The translations under genes were made by a program, and so were the position numbers. Below, one piece after another: positions 8,300 through 17,354 of a stretch of DNA of 64,000 nt. The stretch lies in contig NZ_MUXE01000001.1 in NCBI RefSeq assembly GCF_003063245.1, forward strand, positions 62,001 to 126,000. The letters are read 5' to 3'. Source of the stretch: Arcobacter caeni. GTDB lineage: Bacteria; Campylobacterota; Campylobacteria; Campylobacterales; Arcobacteraceae. Within the stretch, counting starts at the first letter, position 1. The number at the start of each line of letters is the position of its first letter. The notes below the pieces were generated by a model. It made no database searches, had not been told where the DNA came from, and saw only the letters and a program-made list of their open reading frames with translations.

Positions 8300-8735
8300 T
8301 TATTTCCTTTTTTAAAATTATTAATAAAATAAGAATGATAGTATAAGCAAGAAAAGATAACAAAGGAATTGTTATAAATCCAAACCAATTAAGATAATCA
8401 ACTGAACAAGGTACCCCTTGAACGCAAGGAGATAATTCTTCAGGAATTATTTTAAACATTAATAAATTATGATAAACCGAAATACTCCAACCAATAATTA
8501 CTAAAGGAAAAGCATATTTGAACATTTTATCATCAGGAAATAGTAAATTTATTAAAAAAATAAAAACTAAAGGATAAATAAATATTCTTTGATACCAACA
8601 TAATGAACATGGAATAAAATTCATAATTTCTGAGAAAAAAAGACTTCCAAAGGTTGCTATTAATGAGACTAAAAAAGCGGAAAAAACTAAGGTCAAACTC
8701 TTTGAGTTTGACCTTGAAGATAAATCAACAGACAT
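8289..8735 (-). CDS. DsbB-family disulfide oxidoreductase
   Basis: A 148-residue membrane protein with four helices (about 16-36, 45-62, 70-88, 118-140). It has the first cysteine pair in PCSLCWYQR (about 42-50), where quinone-linked oxidation occurs in DsbB, and a second loop pair in CVQGVPC (about 103-109). It would re-oxidise the DsbA-like protein and pass electrons to quinone. The ATG at 8735 is preceded by GGAGGAG. A 12-bp hairpin typical of a terminator lies inside its first 15 codons. Confidence 0.9.
   Translation of the reverse strand: MSVDLSSRSNSKSLTLVFSAFLVSLIATFGSLFFSEIMNFIPCSLCWYQRIFIYPLVFIFLINLLFPDDKMFKYAFPLVIIGWSISVYHNLLMFKIIPEELSPCVQGVPCSVDYLNWFGFITIPLLSFLAYTIILILLIILKKEINAK
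8683..8715 (-). terminator. Terminator-like hairpin inside the start of the DsbB gene
   Basis: On the minus strand AAGGTCAAACTC / GAGTTTGACCTT form a perfect 12-bp stem with a 3-nt loop (8689-8715), followed by AGTTTTTT. This is the shape of an intrinsic terminator 26 bases after the stop of the upstream 94-residue gene, yet it lies within codons 7-16 of the DsbB gene. It may attenuate the redox genes unless ribosomes start on the DsbB message. Confidence 0.6.
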
Positions 8736-8740
8736 AAACT

Positions 8741-9025
8741 TTAAGCTCCTCCGCCAATTTCTGAATTTAATTCTGCATGAATTGGGTTTCTAGGAATTGA
8801 ATCACATAAAGCAATAGATTCATTTAACGCTTTTAAAAATTCTTCTATATTTTCATAAGGGATTTCTACTTCAGAAGTTTTTGTTTTTCCATGAGAAAAA
8901 ACAGCAATACTTACAACTGGACTGCTATATTCACCATAAGGTTTTTCTATATGTTCGATTCTTAAGGTATCATCTGTTGAATGAGCTAACTTAAAAGTTT
9001 TTACTTCAATATGTTTTGATGGCAT
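8741..9025 (-). CDS. Conserved small protein, unknown function
   Basis: A 94-residue soluble protein without signal peptide, membrane helix or recognised domain. It is mainly beta-sheet-like in the first two thirds (alternating hydrophobic residues such as SPVVSIAVFSHG), then a short helix near IEEFLKALNESIALC, ending in IGGGA. One cysteine (about residue 73) is present. It is the first gene of the redox operon; its stop lies only 5 bases upstream of the DsbB start. A function cannot be assigned. Confidence 0.7.
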   Translation of the reverse strand: MPSKHIEVKTFKLAHSTDDTLRIEHIEKPYGEYSSPVVSIAVFSHGKTKTSEVEIPYENIEEFLKALNESIALCDSIPRNPIHAELNSEIGGGA

Positions 9026-9089
9026 AATATACTCCTTTTATTTAATATGTTAATTGTAACAAAAAAAACATTATTAATGAAATTTTTTT

Positions 9090-10019
9090 TTATTTAATAG
9101 AAGTTGCTGTTAAAAAAAGATAATTTTTCCCCGTCAAAGTAACTCTATATTTCTTTTGTTGAAGATATTTTTTACAAAAATAAACATCTTTATATAAAAC
9201 AGATTGTTCACTATATGAGTAGTTTGCAGCTTTTGCTCCATAAATCATTTCACCATTTATCCATCTACAATTTGGAAAACCTAAAATTATAGAACCTTTA
9301 TCTTCTAAATAATTTTGAATTAGCTCCATAAATAAAAGTTTAAAATTCAACGAAGAACTTTGAAGAGTTCCAATAGAAATAATTAAGTCTGATTTTTTTA
9401 AATTTAGTTCATCTAATTTATTTATATCATGATTATAAAAAGTAAAATTCTCAAAAGGAAACCTTTTTTTGGCAAAATCAATAGCACTTAATGAATAATC
9501 AATTCCTACAAAATTCATCTGTTTTAAAATATCTTCATTTACTATTTCTTTTATTATTTCAAACTCATCTGCTTTATTTATTCCTAAATTTAAAATATTT
9601 GATTTTTCTTCTATTTTCACATTTTTCAAAGCATTTGTGTATGCATATAAAAAAGCTGGTTCCTCATTTTTATTTATTCTAAAAAAAGTTGAATTTTCAC
9701 CATATTTTTCTTTTTTTTCATCATTTAAATCTTTATGAAATGAATCATTTTTATTTAGTTTTTGTAATTTAATTATAATTGTAGTTGAGTTTATTGAGCT
9801 AATTATCATCTTACAAAATAATAATTCAGCCAAATCACACCAAGATTTATAAGACCTATAAATAAACTCTTGATTTTCAATCTTTAGTATTTCTCCTGCA
9901 TAAATATCAATATTAACATCTGGATTTAGTACTTCAAACAAAATCTCATCTTTATTTTTTAGTTCTTCTTCTAAATAAGAAATTATCATTAACATCGATT
10001 CATTGGTAAATTTTTTCAT
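9090..10019 (-). CDS. Class I SAM-dependent methyltransferase
   Basis: A 309-residue cytosolic protein. The C-terminal two thirds have the methyltransferase fold: motif I is modified to NILNLGINKADEFEI (about 142-156), followed by FVGIDYSLSAIDFAKKRFP (motif II acidic Asp near residue 174), FYNHDINKLDELNL and SDLIISIGTLQS. The first 130 residues do not match a domain I know and may bind the substrate. Methylated target unknown. It is a lone minus-strand gene followed by the redox operon and divergent from rraA across a 179-base AT-rich gap. Confidence 0.75.
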   Translation of the reverse strand: MKKFTNESMLMIISYLEEELKNKDEILFEVLNPDVNIDIYAGEILKIENQEFIYRSYKSWCDLAELLFCKMIISSINSTTIIIKLQKLNKNDSFHKDLNDEKKEKYGENSTFFRINKNEEPAFLYAYTNALKNVKIEEKSNILNLGINKADEFEIIKEIVNEDILKQMNFVGIDYSLSAIDFAKKRFPFENFTFYNHDINKLDELNLKKSDLIISIGTLQSSSLNFKLLFMELIQNYLEDKGSIILGFPNCRWINGEMIYGAKAANYSYSEQSVLYKDVYFCKKYLQQKKYRVTLTGKNYLFLTATSIK

Positions 10020-10198
10020 TTTTTCTCACATATTTTTTTTTGATTATAGTATATTTCATATAATTATCATATTGTTACTTTTTAGCTTATTTAATAAAAT
10101 TAATATTTTATTTTAATATTTATTTAATTTATACACTTTTTATACATTTTATTTCATTACTATAGGAGTATTATTTATTTAGGAAAGAAGGAACAATT

Positions 10199-10681
10199 AT
10201 GAGTATTCAAACAGCAGATTTATGCGATGATAATAGAGATAAAAATATACAAGTTTTATCAGCAAAATTTAAAAATTATGGTGGATTAAAACAATTTAGT
10301 GGAGAAATAGTAACGGTTAAACTTGATAAAAGTAATTGGCGTTTATTAGAAATGTTAAGAGATGAAAGTGGAAAAGGAAAAATTGTAGTTGTTGATAATG
10401 CTCAACAATTTTTTGGAGTTGTTGGAGATAAATTAATGGCATTTGCAAGAAATAACAACTGGAAAGCAATCATTTTAAATGGTTATGTAAGAGATATAGA
10501 TGAAACAAAAAATATTAATGTTGGATTATACGCAATTGGAACTTGTCCACTTAGAAACTTTGAAATAACAGACTCACAAAGAGATATAGAACTTAATTTT
10601 GAAGGAGTTACTTTTAATAATGGAGATTATATTTATGCTGATAATGACGGAGTAATTGTTACAAAAAGTAAACTTCACTAA
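10199..10681 (+). CDS. rraA: RraA-family protein
   Basis: A 160-residue protein matching RraA: N-terminal ADLCD, the FSGEIVTVK strand, KIVVVDNAQQFFGVVGDKLMAFARNN (about 60-85) and the conserved NGYVRDID (about 97-104) with the Arg-Asp pair of the family. In E. coli RraA binds RNase E and slows mRNA decay; related proteins are aldolases acting on 4-hydroxy-4-methyl-2-oxoglutarate. Campylobacterota generally use RNase J and Y rather than RNase E, so the real partner here is uncertain. AGGAAAGAAGGA precedes the ATG. Confidence 0.88.
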   Translation: MSIQTADLCDDNRDKNIQVLSAKFKNYGGLKQFSGEIVTVKLDKSNWRLLEMLRDESGKGKIVVVDNAQQFFGVVGDKLMAFARNNNWKAIILNGYVRDIDETKNINVGLYAIGTCPLRNFEITDSQRDIELNFEGVTFNNGDYIYADNDGVIVTKSKLH

Positions 10682-10798
10682 CAAAAAACAAATATTATGT
10701 AGCATAAAGCAAAATAACTATCTCAATATTAGTAATTTTTATATCAAAATTATCAAAAAATGGTAATATTACGCAATTAATTATAAAAAAAGGAAACT

Positions 10799-13327
10799 GT
10801 GTTGAGATATATTATCTTAGGGCTTATACTTGCTGGACTATTTCAAGTGTTTTTTTGGATTACACAAGACAATAGAATATCATTAAAGCAAGATGCATCG
10901 GAAAGAATTGAATCGCTTTCATATTCGCCGTATGAGGGGTATGATAAAAAAGTATTATCACCTAAACAAATAGAAGAAGATATTGGTATTTTGTTAAATT
11001 TTACCAACAAAGTAAGAACTTATTCAGCAGCTGATGCTAAAGTAATTTTAGAAGAAACTTCTAAAACTAACATGATGGTTGATTTAGGTCTTTGGTTAAG
11101 TGGCGATTATGAAGAGAATTTCTTAGAAATACAAAGAGCTGTGAAGCTTTTAGAAAAATATCCTAATAGTATTAATAATGTAATAGTTGGAAATGAAACT
11201 TTACTTAGAACAGATTTAAATGCTACTGAGTTAGGTGCTTATTTAGATTTCATGAGAGAATTTACGAATAAACCAATTACAACTGCGGAAGTTTGGCATA
11301 GTTTAGTTAAATATCCTGAGATTGGAACTCATGTTGATTTTATTATGGTTCATATTCTACCTTATTGGGAAAAAATTCCTATTGATAGATTTAATGAATT
11401 TGTTATCGAAAAATATACTTTAGTTGAAAAACAGTATCCAAATAAAAAAATAACTATTGGGGAGACTGGTTGGCCAAGTCATGGTTATAATTTTAACGGT
11501 GCTGTTCCTGGTTTAAAAAATCAAGCTATTGCCATAAGAGGATTTTTAAATCTTGCAAAAGAGAGAAATTGGTCTTACAATATAGTTGAAGCTTTTGATC
11601 AACCATGGAAAGGTTATGATGAGGGTAATGTTGGACAATATTGGGGAATATTTACTACTGATAGATCTTTAAAATTCTATTTAAATGGAGATATTGAACT
11701 AAATCAATATTGGTTTTATCAAATGATTGCTGCAATTATTATTGGAGCTTTATTAACATTATTTGGACTAAGAAACCAAAGATTAAATTTAAGTCATGCA
11801 TTAGCTTATGGTATTGCAGCACAAGGTATGGCTTTTGGTATTGTTATGGCAATTACATATCCATTTATTAACTACATGAATTTTGGTATGTGGGTTATGT
11901 GGGGGATGGGAACCTTTTTAATGATTCCACTTATTGTAATTACTCTTGCAAAAGCTAATGAGTTATTTAAATGTTCAATTGGAATTCCGCCTGTTAGGTT
12001 AGTTCCACTAGATTTAAAATCAGATAATATTCCTTTTGTTTCTATTCATGTTCCAGCTTATAAAGAGCAACCACATGTTTTAGCTGAAACTTTAAGAGCA
12101 TTAGCAAAATTAAGATATCCAAATTATGAAGTTCTAGTTATTATAAATAATACACCAGAAGAATTTTACTGGAAACCAATCGAGGAGTTATGTAAAGAAC
12201 TTGGAGATAAATTTGTATTTATGAATATTACATGTACTGGATTTAAAGCAGGTGCTTTAAATGCAGCATTAGAACAAACAAATAAAGATGCTGAAATTAT
12301 TGCGGTTATTGATGCGGATTATGTTGTTGAGTCGCCTTGGTTAGTTGATTTAGTTCCATTATTTGATGATCCTAAAGTTGCAATCGTTCAAGCTCCACAA
12401 GATCATAGAGATGGTGATGAATCTATAATGAAAGCAGCAATGAATGCAGAATACGCAGGTTTCTTTGATATTGGAATGATTGATAGAAATGAAGAAAATG
12501 CTATTGTTGTTCATGGAACTATGGTAATGGTAAGACTAAGTTCTATGATGGAAGTTGGTGGTTGGGGAACTGATACTATCGTTGAAGATAGTGAATTAGG
12601 TCTTAGACTATTTGAAGCTGGATACATAGCTCACTATACAAATAGAAGATATGGATATGGACTTCTTCCTGATACTTTTGAAGCATTTAAAACGCAAAGA
12701 CATAGATGGGCGTATGGAGCTATTCAAATTCTTAAAAAACACTGGAGAGAATTTACTCCATCTGCAAAAAAACTTGAATCTAGACAAAAAACTAAATTTG
12801 TTGCGGGTTGGTTTTTCTGGTTAAGTGATGCGATGGGTCCTGTAATGGCTGTCATGAATATTATTTGGGTTCCTGTTATTATTTTTGTTGGAGTTACAAT
12901 TCCAACAATTCCATTAACGATTCCAATTATTACAGCTTTCTTAGTAAATATTTTACATACATTTATTTTGTATAGAATGAAAGTAAGAGCTACATTAAAA
13001 GATACAATTTTAAGTTCTATTGCTTCTATGAGCTTACAACTTATTATTTTTAAAGCTGTATTTGACGGATTTGTAAAAGATGGTTTACCATTTAAACGAA
13101 CTCAAAAAGGTGGAAAAGCTAAAAAAAGTGATAATCCAGTAAAATATGAAACTATTTTAGCTATATTATTATTAATTGCATTTTTTGCTTTAATTTTTAC
13201 AAACTTTACAGGAATTGTAGAAATTTATGTATTTGCAGCAACTATATTTATTCAAAGTATTCCTTATATCTCAGCTATTATAATGAGATATTTAGAACTA
13301 GCTTCTATCAAAAATCAAAAGCCTTAA
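10799..13327 (+). CDS. GH17-GT2 fusion, beta-1,3-glucan synthase/transglycosylase-like
   Basis: An 842-residue membrane protein. After a signal-anchor helix (about 2-18), residues about 40-295 form a glycoside hydrolase family 17 domain with the acid/base motif VGNETLLR and the nucleophile motif IGETGWPSHGY. Helices near 305-390 follow, then a GT2 domain with VHVPAYKEQP, AVIDADYVV (DxD-like), EDSELGLRLF (general base) and the QRHRW motif near 645, and C-terminal helices. This is the BcsA-like plan for processive beta-glucan synthesis with export. Similar GH17-GT2 fusions (NdvB-type and related) make or remodel cyclic beta-1,3 glucans in proteobacteria. The start is GTG with AAAGGA upstream. 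Confidence 0.87.
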   Translation: MLRYIILGLILAGLFQVFFWITQDNRISLKQDASERIESLSYSPYEGYDKKVLSPKQIEEDIGILLNFTNKVRTYSAADAKVILEETSKTNMMVDLGLWLSGDYEENFLEIQRAVKLLEKYPNSINNVIVGNETLLRTDLNATELGAYLDFMREFTNKPITTAEVWHSLVKYPEIGTHVDFIMVHILPYWEKIPIDRFNEFVIEKYTLVEKQYPNKKITIGETGWPSHGYNFNGAVPGLKNQAIAIRGFLNLAKERNWSYNIVEAFDQPWKGYDEGNVGQYWGIFTTDRSLKFYLNGDIELNQYWFYQMIAAIIIGALLTLFGLRNQRLNLSHALAYGIAAQGMAFGIVMAITYPFINYMNFGMWVMWGMGTFLMIPLIVITLAKANELFKCSIGIPPVRLVPLDLKSDNIPFVSIHVPAYKEQPHVLAETLRALAKLRYPNYEVLVIINNTPEEFYWKPIEELCKELGDKFVFMNITCTGFKAGALNAALEQTNKDAEIIAVIDADYVVESPWLVDLVPLFDDPKVAIVQAPQDHRDGDESIMKAAMNAEYAGFFDIGMIDRNEENAIVVHGTMVMVRLSSMMEVGGWGTDTIVEDSELGLRLFEAGYIAHYTNRRYGYGLLPDTFEAFKTQRHRWAYGAIQILKKHWREFTPSAKKLESRQKTKFVAGWFFWLSDAMGPVMAVMNIIWVPVIIFVGVTIPTIPLTIPIITAFLVNILHTFILYRMKVRATLKDTILSSIASMSLQLIIFKAVFDGFVKDGLPFKRTQKGGKAKKSDNPVKYETILAILLLIAFFALIFTNFTGIVEIYVFAATIFIQSIPYISAIIMRYLELASIKNQKP

Positions 13328-13347
13328 TCTAGGCTTTTGATTTTTTT
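13313..13347 (+). terminator. Intrinsic terminator of the GH17-GT2 gene
   Basis: AATCAAAAGCC / GGCTTTTGATT stem of 11 bp with an 8-nt loop that contains the stop codon of the GH17-GT2 gene, followed by T7. Confidence 0.88.
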
Positions 13348-13408
13348 GTTTCTAATAAGTAACATTATTGTTATATAATAACTACAAATACTTAGTTATG
13401 GAAAAATT

Positions 13409-14191
13409 ATGCAAACAAAAAAACTAATCTCATATCTTACTTGTGAAAAATTCAACAACAATATATTTCAAATTATAGAAGACCGATATAAATGTAATAT
13501 CATAAAAGATGCAATTATTATAAATATAAAAGAAGATGAACAAATCATATTATTTAAATATGGTGTTTTTATTTGTTGGAATATTGAATTTGAAAATATA
13601 AAATTTTTCCTTGATTTCATAAAAGATTTACAAATTAATAGTTTTAAAAAACCTATAATTGAAGAATTTAATTATCTTTTTGATGATGAATTTAAAATAA
13701 ACCTTGACACTATTTATTTAAGTGATTCCTCAACTACATCAAAAATTGCTATTTCTCAAGCATTAGCTCAAAATGTAAAACTACAACAATTTGAAGAAGA
13801 AGTACAAACAACAATCGAAAATAATTCACATATTCCTTTACAACTTTCAACAACAGGAAAAATAAAACTTACAAAAAAAGAGACTTCAAAAAAAATTGGT
13901 GAGCTATTTTTAGTAAAAACTAAAATAAATCTACACTACGATTTGCTCGATACTCCTGAGTTTTTTTGGGAATATCCACAATATGAAAATCAATATGAGA
14001 AAATGGTGAAATATTTAGATATAAAATCAAGAGTTGAAGTTCTAAATAAAAAAGTTGAGATTATTCAAGAACTTCTACATGTTTTGGGTGATGAACAAAA
14101 ACATAAATATTCATCATTTTTAGAGTGGATTATTATTATACTTATTGCTTTTGAAATAATTATAAATCTAAAAGACCATTATTTTAATTAG
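13409..14191 (+). CDS. RMD1/DUF155-family protein
   Basis: A 260-residue protein with the family's C-terminal pattern: LLDTPEFFWEYPQYENQYEKM near residues 178-198, a helical region LDIKSRVEVLNKKVEIIQELLHVL, and one transmembrane helix near the C-terminus (about 234-252). The RMD1/Sif2/Sif3 family includes yeast and mitochondrial proteins (human RMND1 supports mitochondrial translation); the bacterial role is unknown. It is a tail-anchored membrane protein by topology. It is a single gene, with its stop overlapping the stop of the convergent amidase gene by 8 bases. Confidence 0.82.
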   Translation: MQTKKLISYLTCEKFNNNIFQIIEDRYKCNIIKDAIIINIKEDEQIILFKYGVFICWNIEFENIKFFLDFIKDLQINSFKKPIIEEFNYLFDDEFKINLDTIYLSDSSTTSKIAISQALAQNVKLQQFEEEVQTTIENNSHIPLQLSTTGKIKLTKKETSKKIGELFLVKTKINLHYDLLDTPEFFWEYPQYENQYEKMVKYLDIKSRVEVLNKKVEIIQELLHVLGDEQKHKYSSFLEWIIIILIAFEIIINLKDHYFN

Positions 14192-14831
14192 ATTTTAAAT
14201 CAGGAAAATTATCTCGTAAATTCTCCATAAATTCTGCACTTGGGTCATGTTTAATTGTTCTATAATTTGCATTTTTTTCTAAAAACAAAGGATGCTTATC
14301 AAAATTTTGATATTCATAATGTCCAATTAAATACTCTATTGTTTTATATTTTTCTTTTAAATATTTTACTAACTCTATATTTGCTTTTAACTGCTCAAGT
14401 GTTAGCGCTTTTTTATTTCCACCAACATTTTCGATTCCAATACTTGAAAGATTTAAGCCAATTACATGTCTTGCCATATAAGTTTCTGGCATTAAAGAAT
14501 ATATTGTTCCATCAAAATCTACTAAAAATTGAGCTGAAACATTTAGATTTCCAGCATTTGTTATATCTTTTCTGTCTGTTAATAAGATTTCTGGATTTAA
14601 TCTATTAAATGAGTCTTTTAAATCATCACATGCCGTATGATGAATTACTATTATTTTTGGAATAATATTTATATTTTTTACATCCAAACCATAGGAATTT
14701 TTTATATATTGTTTTGTTAAATCTATTCGATTTTGACTAAATTCGATTGGCATTTGTTTTATCTCAATAGCATACGAATAAAAAGTAAAAATAAGGATTG
14801 TGATTAATGTTTTCATTTTGTATTGTAACAA
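14184..14831 (-). CDS. N-acetylmuramoyl-L-alanine amidase (AmpD/PGRP fold)
   Basis: A 215-residue secreted amidase_2 enzyme. The zinc ligands are seen in VIHHTACDD (about 61-69), in the region IGHYEYQNFDKHPLF (about 168-182) and in KHDPSAEF near 194. It would cut the bond between muramic acid and the stem peptide. The reading frame starts at TTG (14831) with a weak AAAGA upstream; an ATG five codons later (14816) gives a cleaner signal peptide starting MKTLITILIF, but no ribosome site is seen there, so the start is open. The signal ends near SYA. Confidence 0.87.
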   Translation of the reverse strand: MLQYKMKTLITILIFTFYSYAIEIKQMPIEFSQNRIDLTKQYIKNSYGLDVKNINIIPKIIVIHHTACDDLKDSFNRLNPEILLTDRKDITNAGNLNVSAQFLVDFDGTIYSLMPETYMARHVIGLNLSSIGIENVGGNKKALTLEQLKANIELVKYLKEKYKTIEYLIGHYEYQNFDKHPLFLEKNANYRTIKHDPSAEFMENLRDNFPDLKSN

Positions 14832-14905
14832 ATTATCTTTAGAATTTTCATTTGTAATTTAATCAAATAAAGTAATATAATAGAATATCAATAAAAAGGA
14901 AACAA

Positions 14906-15196
14906 ATGCTAGATATAAAAGAGAAACTAAAAGATTTAGTTGAAACGGTAATGATTCCAGAAGTTGAAGATTATTTAGAAGATTTATCAAAACTTTTAGA
15001 GACACATTCACAAACACCAGATGATATGTTGGCAATACAAGAAATGGAATCTTTTTTGGTTGAACTTCAAAATATTTTAGCTGTTATTGAAGAAAATAAA
15101 ACTCCTGATTCTGAGTATCAAAGAATTTATGATTATATTATGCAAAATTTAGATGAACATGAACATGGACACAATCTTAAAGAACAAGAAGATTAA
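14906..15196 (+). CDS. Small acidic helical protein, unknown
   Basis: A 96-residue soluble, strongly acidic protein predicted to be nearly all alpha-helical (for example VETVMIPEVEDYLEDLSKLL and MESFLVELQNILAVIEE), ending with a His/Glu-rich tail DEHEHGHNLKEQED. No signal, membrane helix or known motif. The His-rich tail could bind metal, which is a guess. AAAAGGAAAC gives a clear ribosome site. It is convergent with the antiporter gene, with only 3 bases between stops. Confidence 0.7.
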   Translation: MLDIKEKLKDLVETVMIPEVEDYLEDLSKLLETHSQTPDDMLAIQEMESFLVELQNILAVIEENKTPDSEYQRIYDYIMQNLDEHEHGHNLKEQED

Positions 15197-15199
15197 AAT

Positions 15200-16810
15200 T
15201 TACTTCTTTTCTAAATTTACTAAAGCTTCTTGAACTAACAATCGCCCTACTTCAAAATGGGCGTGAACAAATTTTTTAATATTCAAATCTTTTAATTGTG
15301 ATTTTTCTTCTAATGATTCTATTTTTAATATTATATTTGCTTGAGCATGAAATTTTAAAACTGCCTCACAAATCAATCTTTTTATATGAGTATCACTCAC
15401 AGTTATAATAATACTTGAAGCCTCATCAACTTTTAATGACTCTAAAACGGGTAATTTATCTAAGTGACCAAAATATGCCATATATCCTAATTTTCTTCCC
15501 AAAATAACATGTCTTAAATCATCTGAAATAATTACAAAAGGAATTTTTCTTTCCTTTAAATCATGTGCAATTACTCTTCCTAAAATTGAAAAACCACAAA
15601 TAACCACATGATTTTTTACTTCAATTGGTGTAATTTTATCTGATTCATAAAACTCAACGACAAAATATGAAGCTAATTTATAAATATTATTTACTATAAA
15701 TGGTGTTAAAATCATTGATAAAACAGAAACCAAAATTAAAAAACTAGTCATTTCATGGCTTAACAAATTGCTACTTGAAGCTAATGCAAATACAGCAAAA
15801 GAAAATTCTCCCACTTGACAAAGTGCAAGTGCTGATTTTACAGCAGTACTTTTGTCTGATTTTCTTCTAATAATTACATAAATAACCAAAGCTTTTATAA
15901 GCATGATTGCCATAAATATTCCTAAAATAATATGAACATTATGCAAAAAATATAAAGCATCTATTTTTGTCCCAACTGAAAAGAAAAAAGCTCCTAAAAG
16001 TAAATCTTTATAACTTGCAATATCAGATTCAACTTTTACACTAAAGTTTGTATCTGAAATAATCATACCAGCTATAAAAGCTCCCAAAGAGTAAGTAAAT
16101 CCCATTTCATGGGCTAAAAGTGAGGTTCCAATTACGATTGATAAAACAGACCCTAAAAACAACTCTTCAATTCTGGTATTTGAAGCAAATTTCAAAAGCC
16201 AAGAAATAAGTTTTTTTCCAATTGTAAACATAAAAACTATAATTATAAGAGCTGAAACAAAAGTTTTTGTTAGAACTTCACTAATAGATAGGGTATCATT
16301 TGTTAAAAATGTAATAAGTAATAAAATAGGGATAACCGCTAAATCTTGAAATATCAAAATTGCAGTTGATTTCTCACCATAAGGTGTATGAATATCTTTT
16401 GATTGTTTTAAATAAGTCAAAACAATCGCAGTTGAAGATAAAGAAAAAGCCAATGAAACAATAAGTGAAACTTCAATACTTAAAGAAAAAACAAAAAAAG
16501 CGACTAAATAAATCAAACTAGCACTAATACTTACTTGTAAAAAACCATTTAATAAAAGGATTTCTTTCATTTTTTTGATTTTATCAAAACTCATTTCAAG
16601 ACCAATTGTAAACATCAAAAACACTATCCCAAACTCTGCGATTAGGTCTAAAGAGTGAATATCTATACTTGAAAAATTAAAAAAATAACTAATCAAAGTT
16701 CCTGTTATTATATAGCCGATAATATGAGAAATTCTAAATTTTTTGAAAAAAATATTTAAAATTGTAGAGATTGTTATACTCAAAAATAATGTAAATAAAA
16801 TGTGTTCCAT
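15200..16810 (-). CDS. KefB-type cation:proton antiporter (CPA2)
   Basis: A 536-residue inner-membrane transporter with about 12 helices in residues 1-375, including the core region STAILIFQDLAVIPILLLI near residue 150, where QDLAV is the CPA2 ion-binding Asp motif. A C-terminal RCK/TrkA-N domain of about 140 residues carries the nucleotide-binding segment HVVICGFSILGRVIAHDL. This plan is that of KefB/KefC-like K+/H+ or Na+/H+ antiporters. It lacks an obvious ancillary subunit gene. Transported ion and gating ligand cannot be told from sequence. Confidence 0.88.
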   Translation of the reverse strand: MEHILFTLFLSITISTILNIFFKKFRISHIIGYIITGTLISYFFNFSSIDIHSLDLIAEFGIVFLMFTIGLEMSFDKIKKMKEILLLNGFLQVSISASLIYLVAFFVFSLSIEVSLIVSLAFSLSSTAIVLTYLKQSKDIHTPYGEKSTAILIFQDLAVIPILLLITFLTNDTLSISEVLTKTFVSALIIIVFMFTIGKKLISWLLKFASNTRIEELFLGSVLSIVIGTSLLAHEMGFTYSLGAFIAGMIISDTNFSVKVESDIASYKDLLLGAFFFSVGTKIDALYFLHNVHIILGIFMAIMLIKALVIYVIIRRKSDKSTAVKSALALCQVGEFSFAVFALASSSNLLSHEMTSFLILVSVLSMILTPFIVNNIYKLASYFVVEFYESDKITPIEVKNHVVICGFSILGRVIAHDLKERKIPFVIISDDLRHVILGRKLGYMAYFGHLDKLPVLESLKVDEASSIIITVSDTHIKRLICEAVLKFHAQANIILKIESLEEKSQLKDLNIKKFVHAHFEVGRLLVQEALVNLEKK

Positions 16811-16939
16811 CGAGCTTCTTTCTTTTTGTATGTGTAAATATTATATCAAATTATGATTGTTTATTTTATGATTAAGTGTATATATTTTATTCATTAAATA
16901 AATTGAGATTTTTTGCTATAATTGCGCCAAAGGATTAAT

Positions 16940-17269
16940 ATGAAAAAAACATTCCAACTAATAGTTGCTAATAAAAACAAAGATAGACAAGTTGAATCTA
17001 TCAAAAATGATGTAAGAAAATATATCAAAAGAGAAAGAACAAAAAGATTACCAGAAAATTGTAATTACTGGAATTTTGATTGTAAATTTGGTAAAACACA
17101 AGAAGAAGCTACTGAAATTAGATTTGTAGATATTACAAAATCAATTGATATTGCAGCAAGTGAAGATCTTGAAAGTTTTTATTTAGAACTGGTTGCTCGT
17201 GCTGAATTTAGAAAACCAAAAGAGAGAAATCAAGAAAATAGTGAAGATGATGAAGAGTTAGAAGATTAA
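16940..17269 (+). CDS. DUF6172-like conserved small protein
   Basis: A 109-residue soluble, charged protein. I place the start at the ATG at 16940 because AAAGGA lies 5 bases upstream; an in-frame TTG at 16922 precedes that site and is unlikely. The N-terminal half is basic (VRKYIKRERTKRLPE) and contains the unusual aromatic/Cys segment NCNYWNFDCKFG; the C-terminus is acidic. The pattern resembles the DUF6172 family from memory, widespread in proteobacteria and without known function. It lies upstream of glyA in the same direction. Confidence 0.72.
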   Translation: MKKTFQLIVANKNKDRQVESIKNDVRKYIKRERTKRLPENCNYWNFDCKFGKTQEEATEIRFVDITKSIDIAASEDLESFYLELVARAEFRKPKERNQENSEDDEELED

Positions 17270-17354
17270 TTTTTATTCTAAAATAGCAATTTTTGGATTG
17301 TTTAATATTTATAATTAAGTTATTCTTTTAAAAATAAACATGAAGGATACAAAG

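Noticed and set aside
10020-10198. Replication origin or riboswitch in the AT-rich gap before rraA
   Set aside because: The gap is AT-rich like the rest of the genome, with no clear DnaA-box cluster or recognised aptamer fold; it probably holds only promoters.
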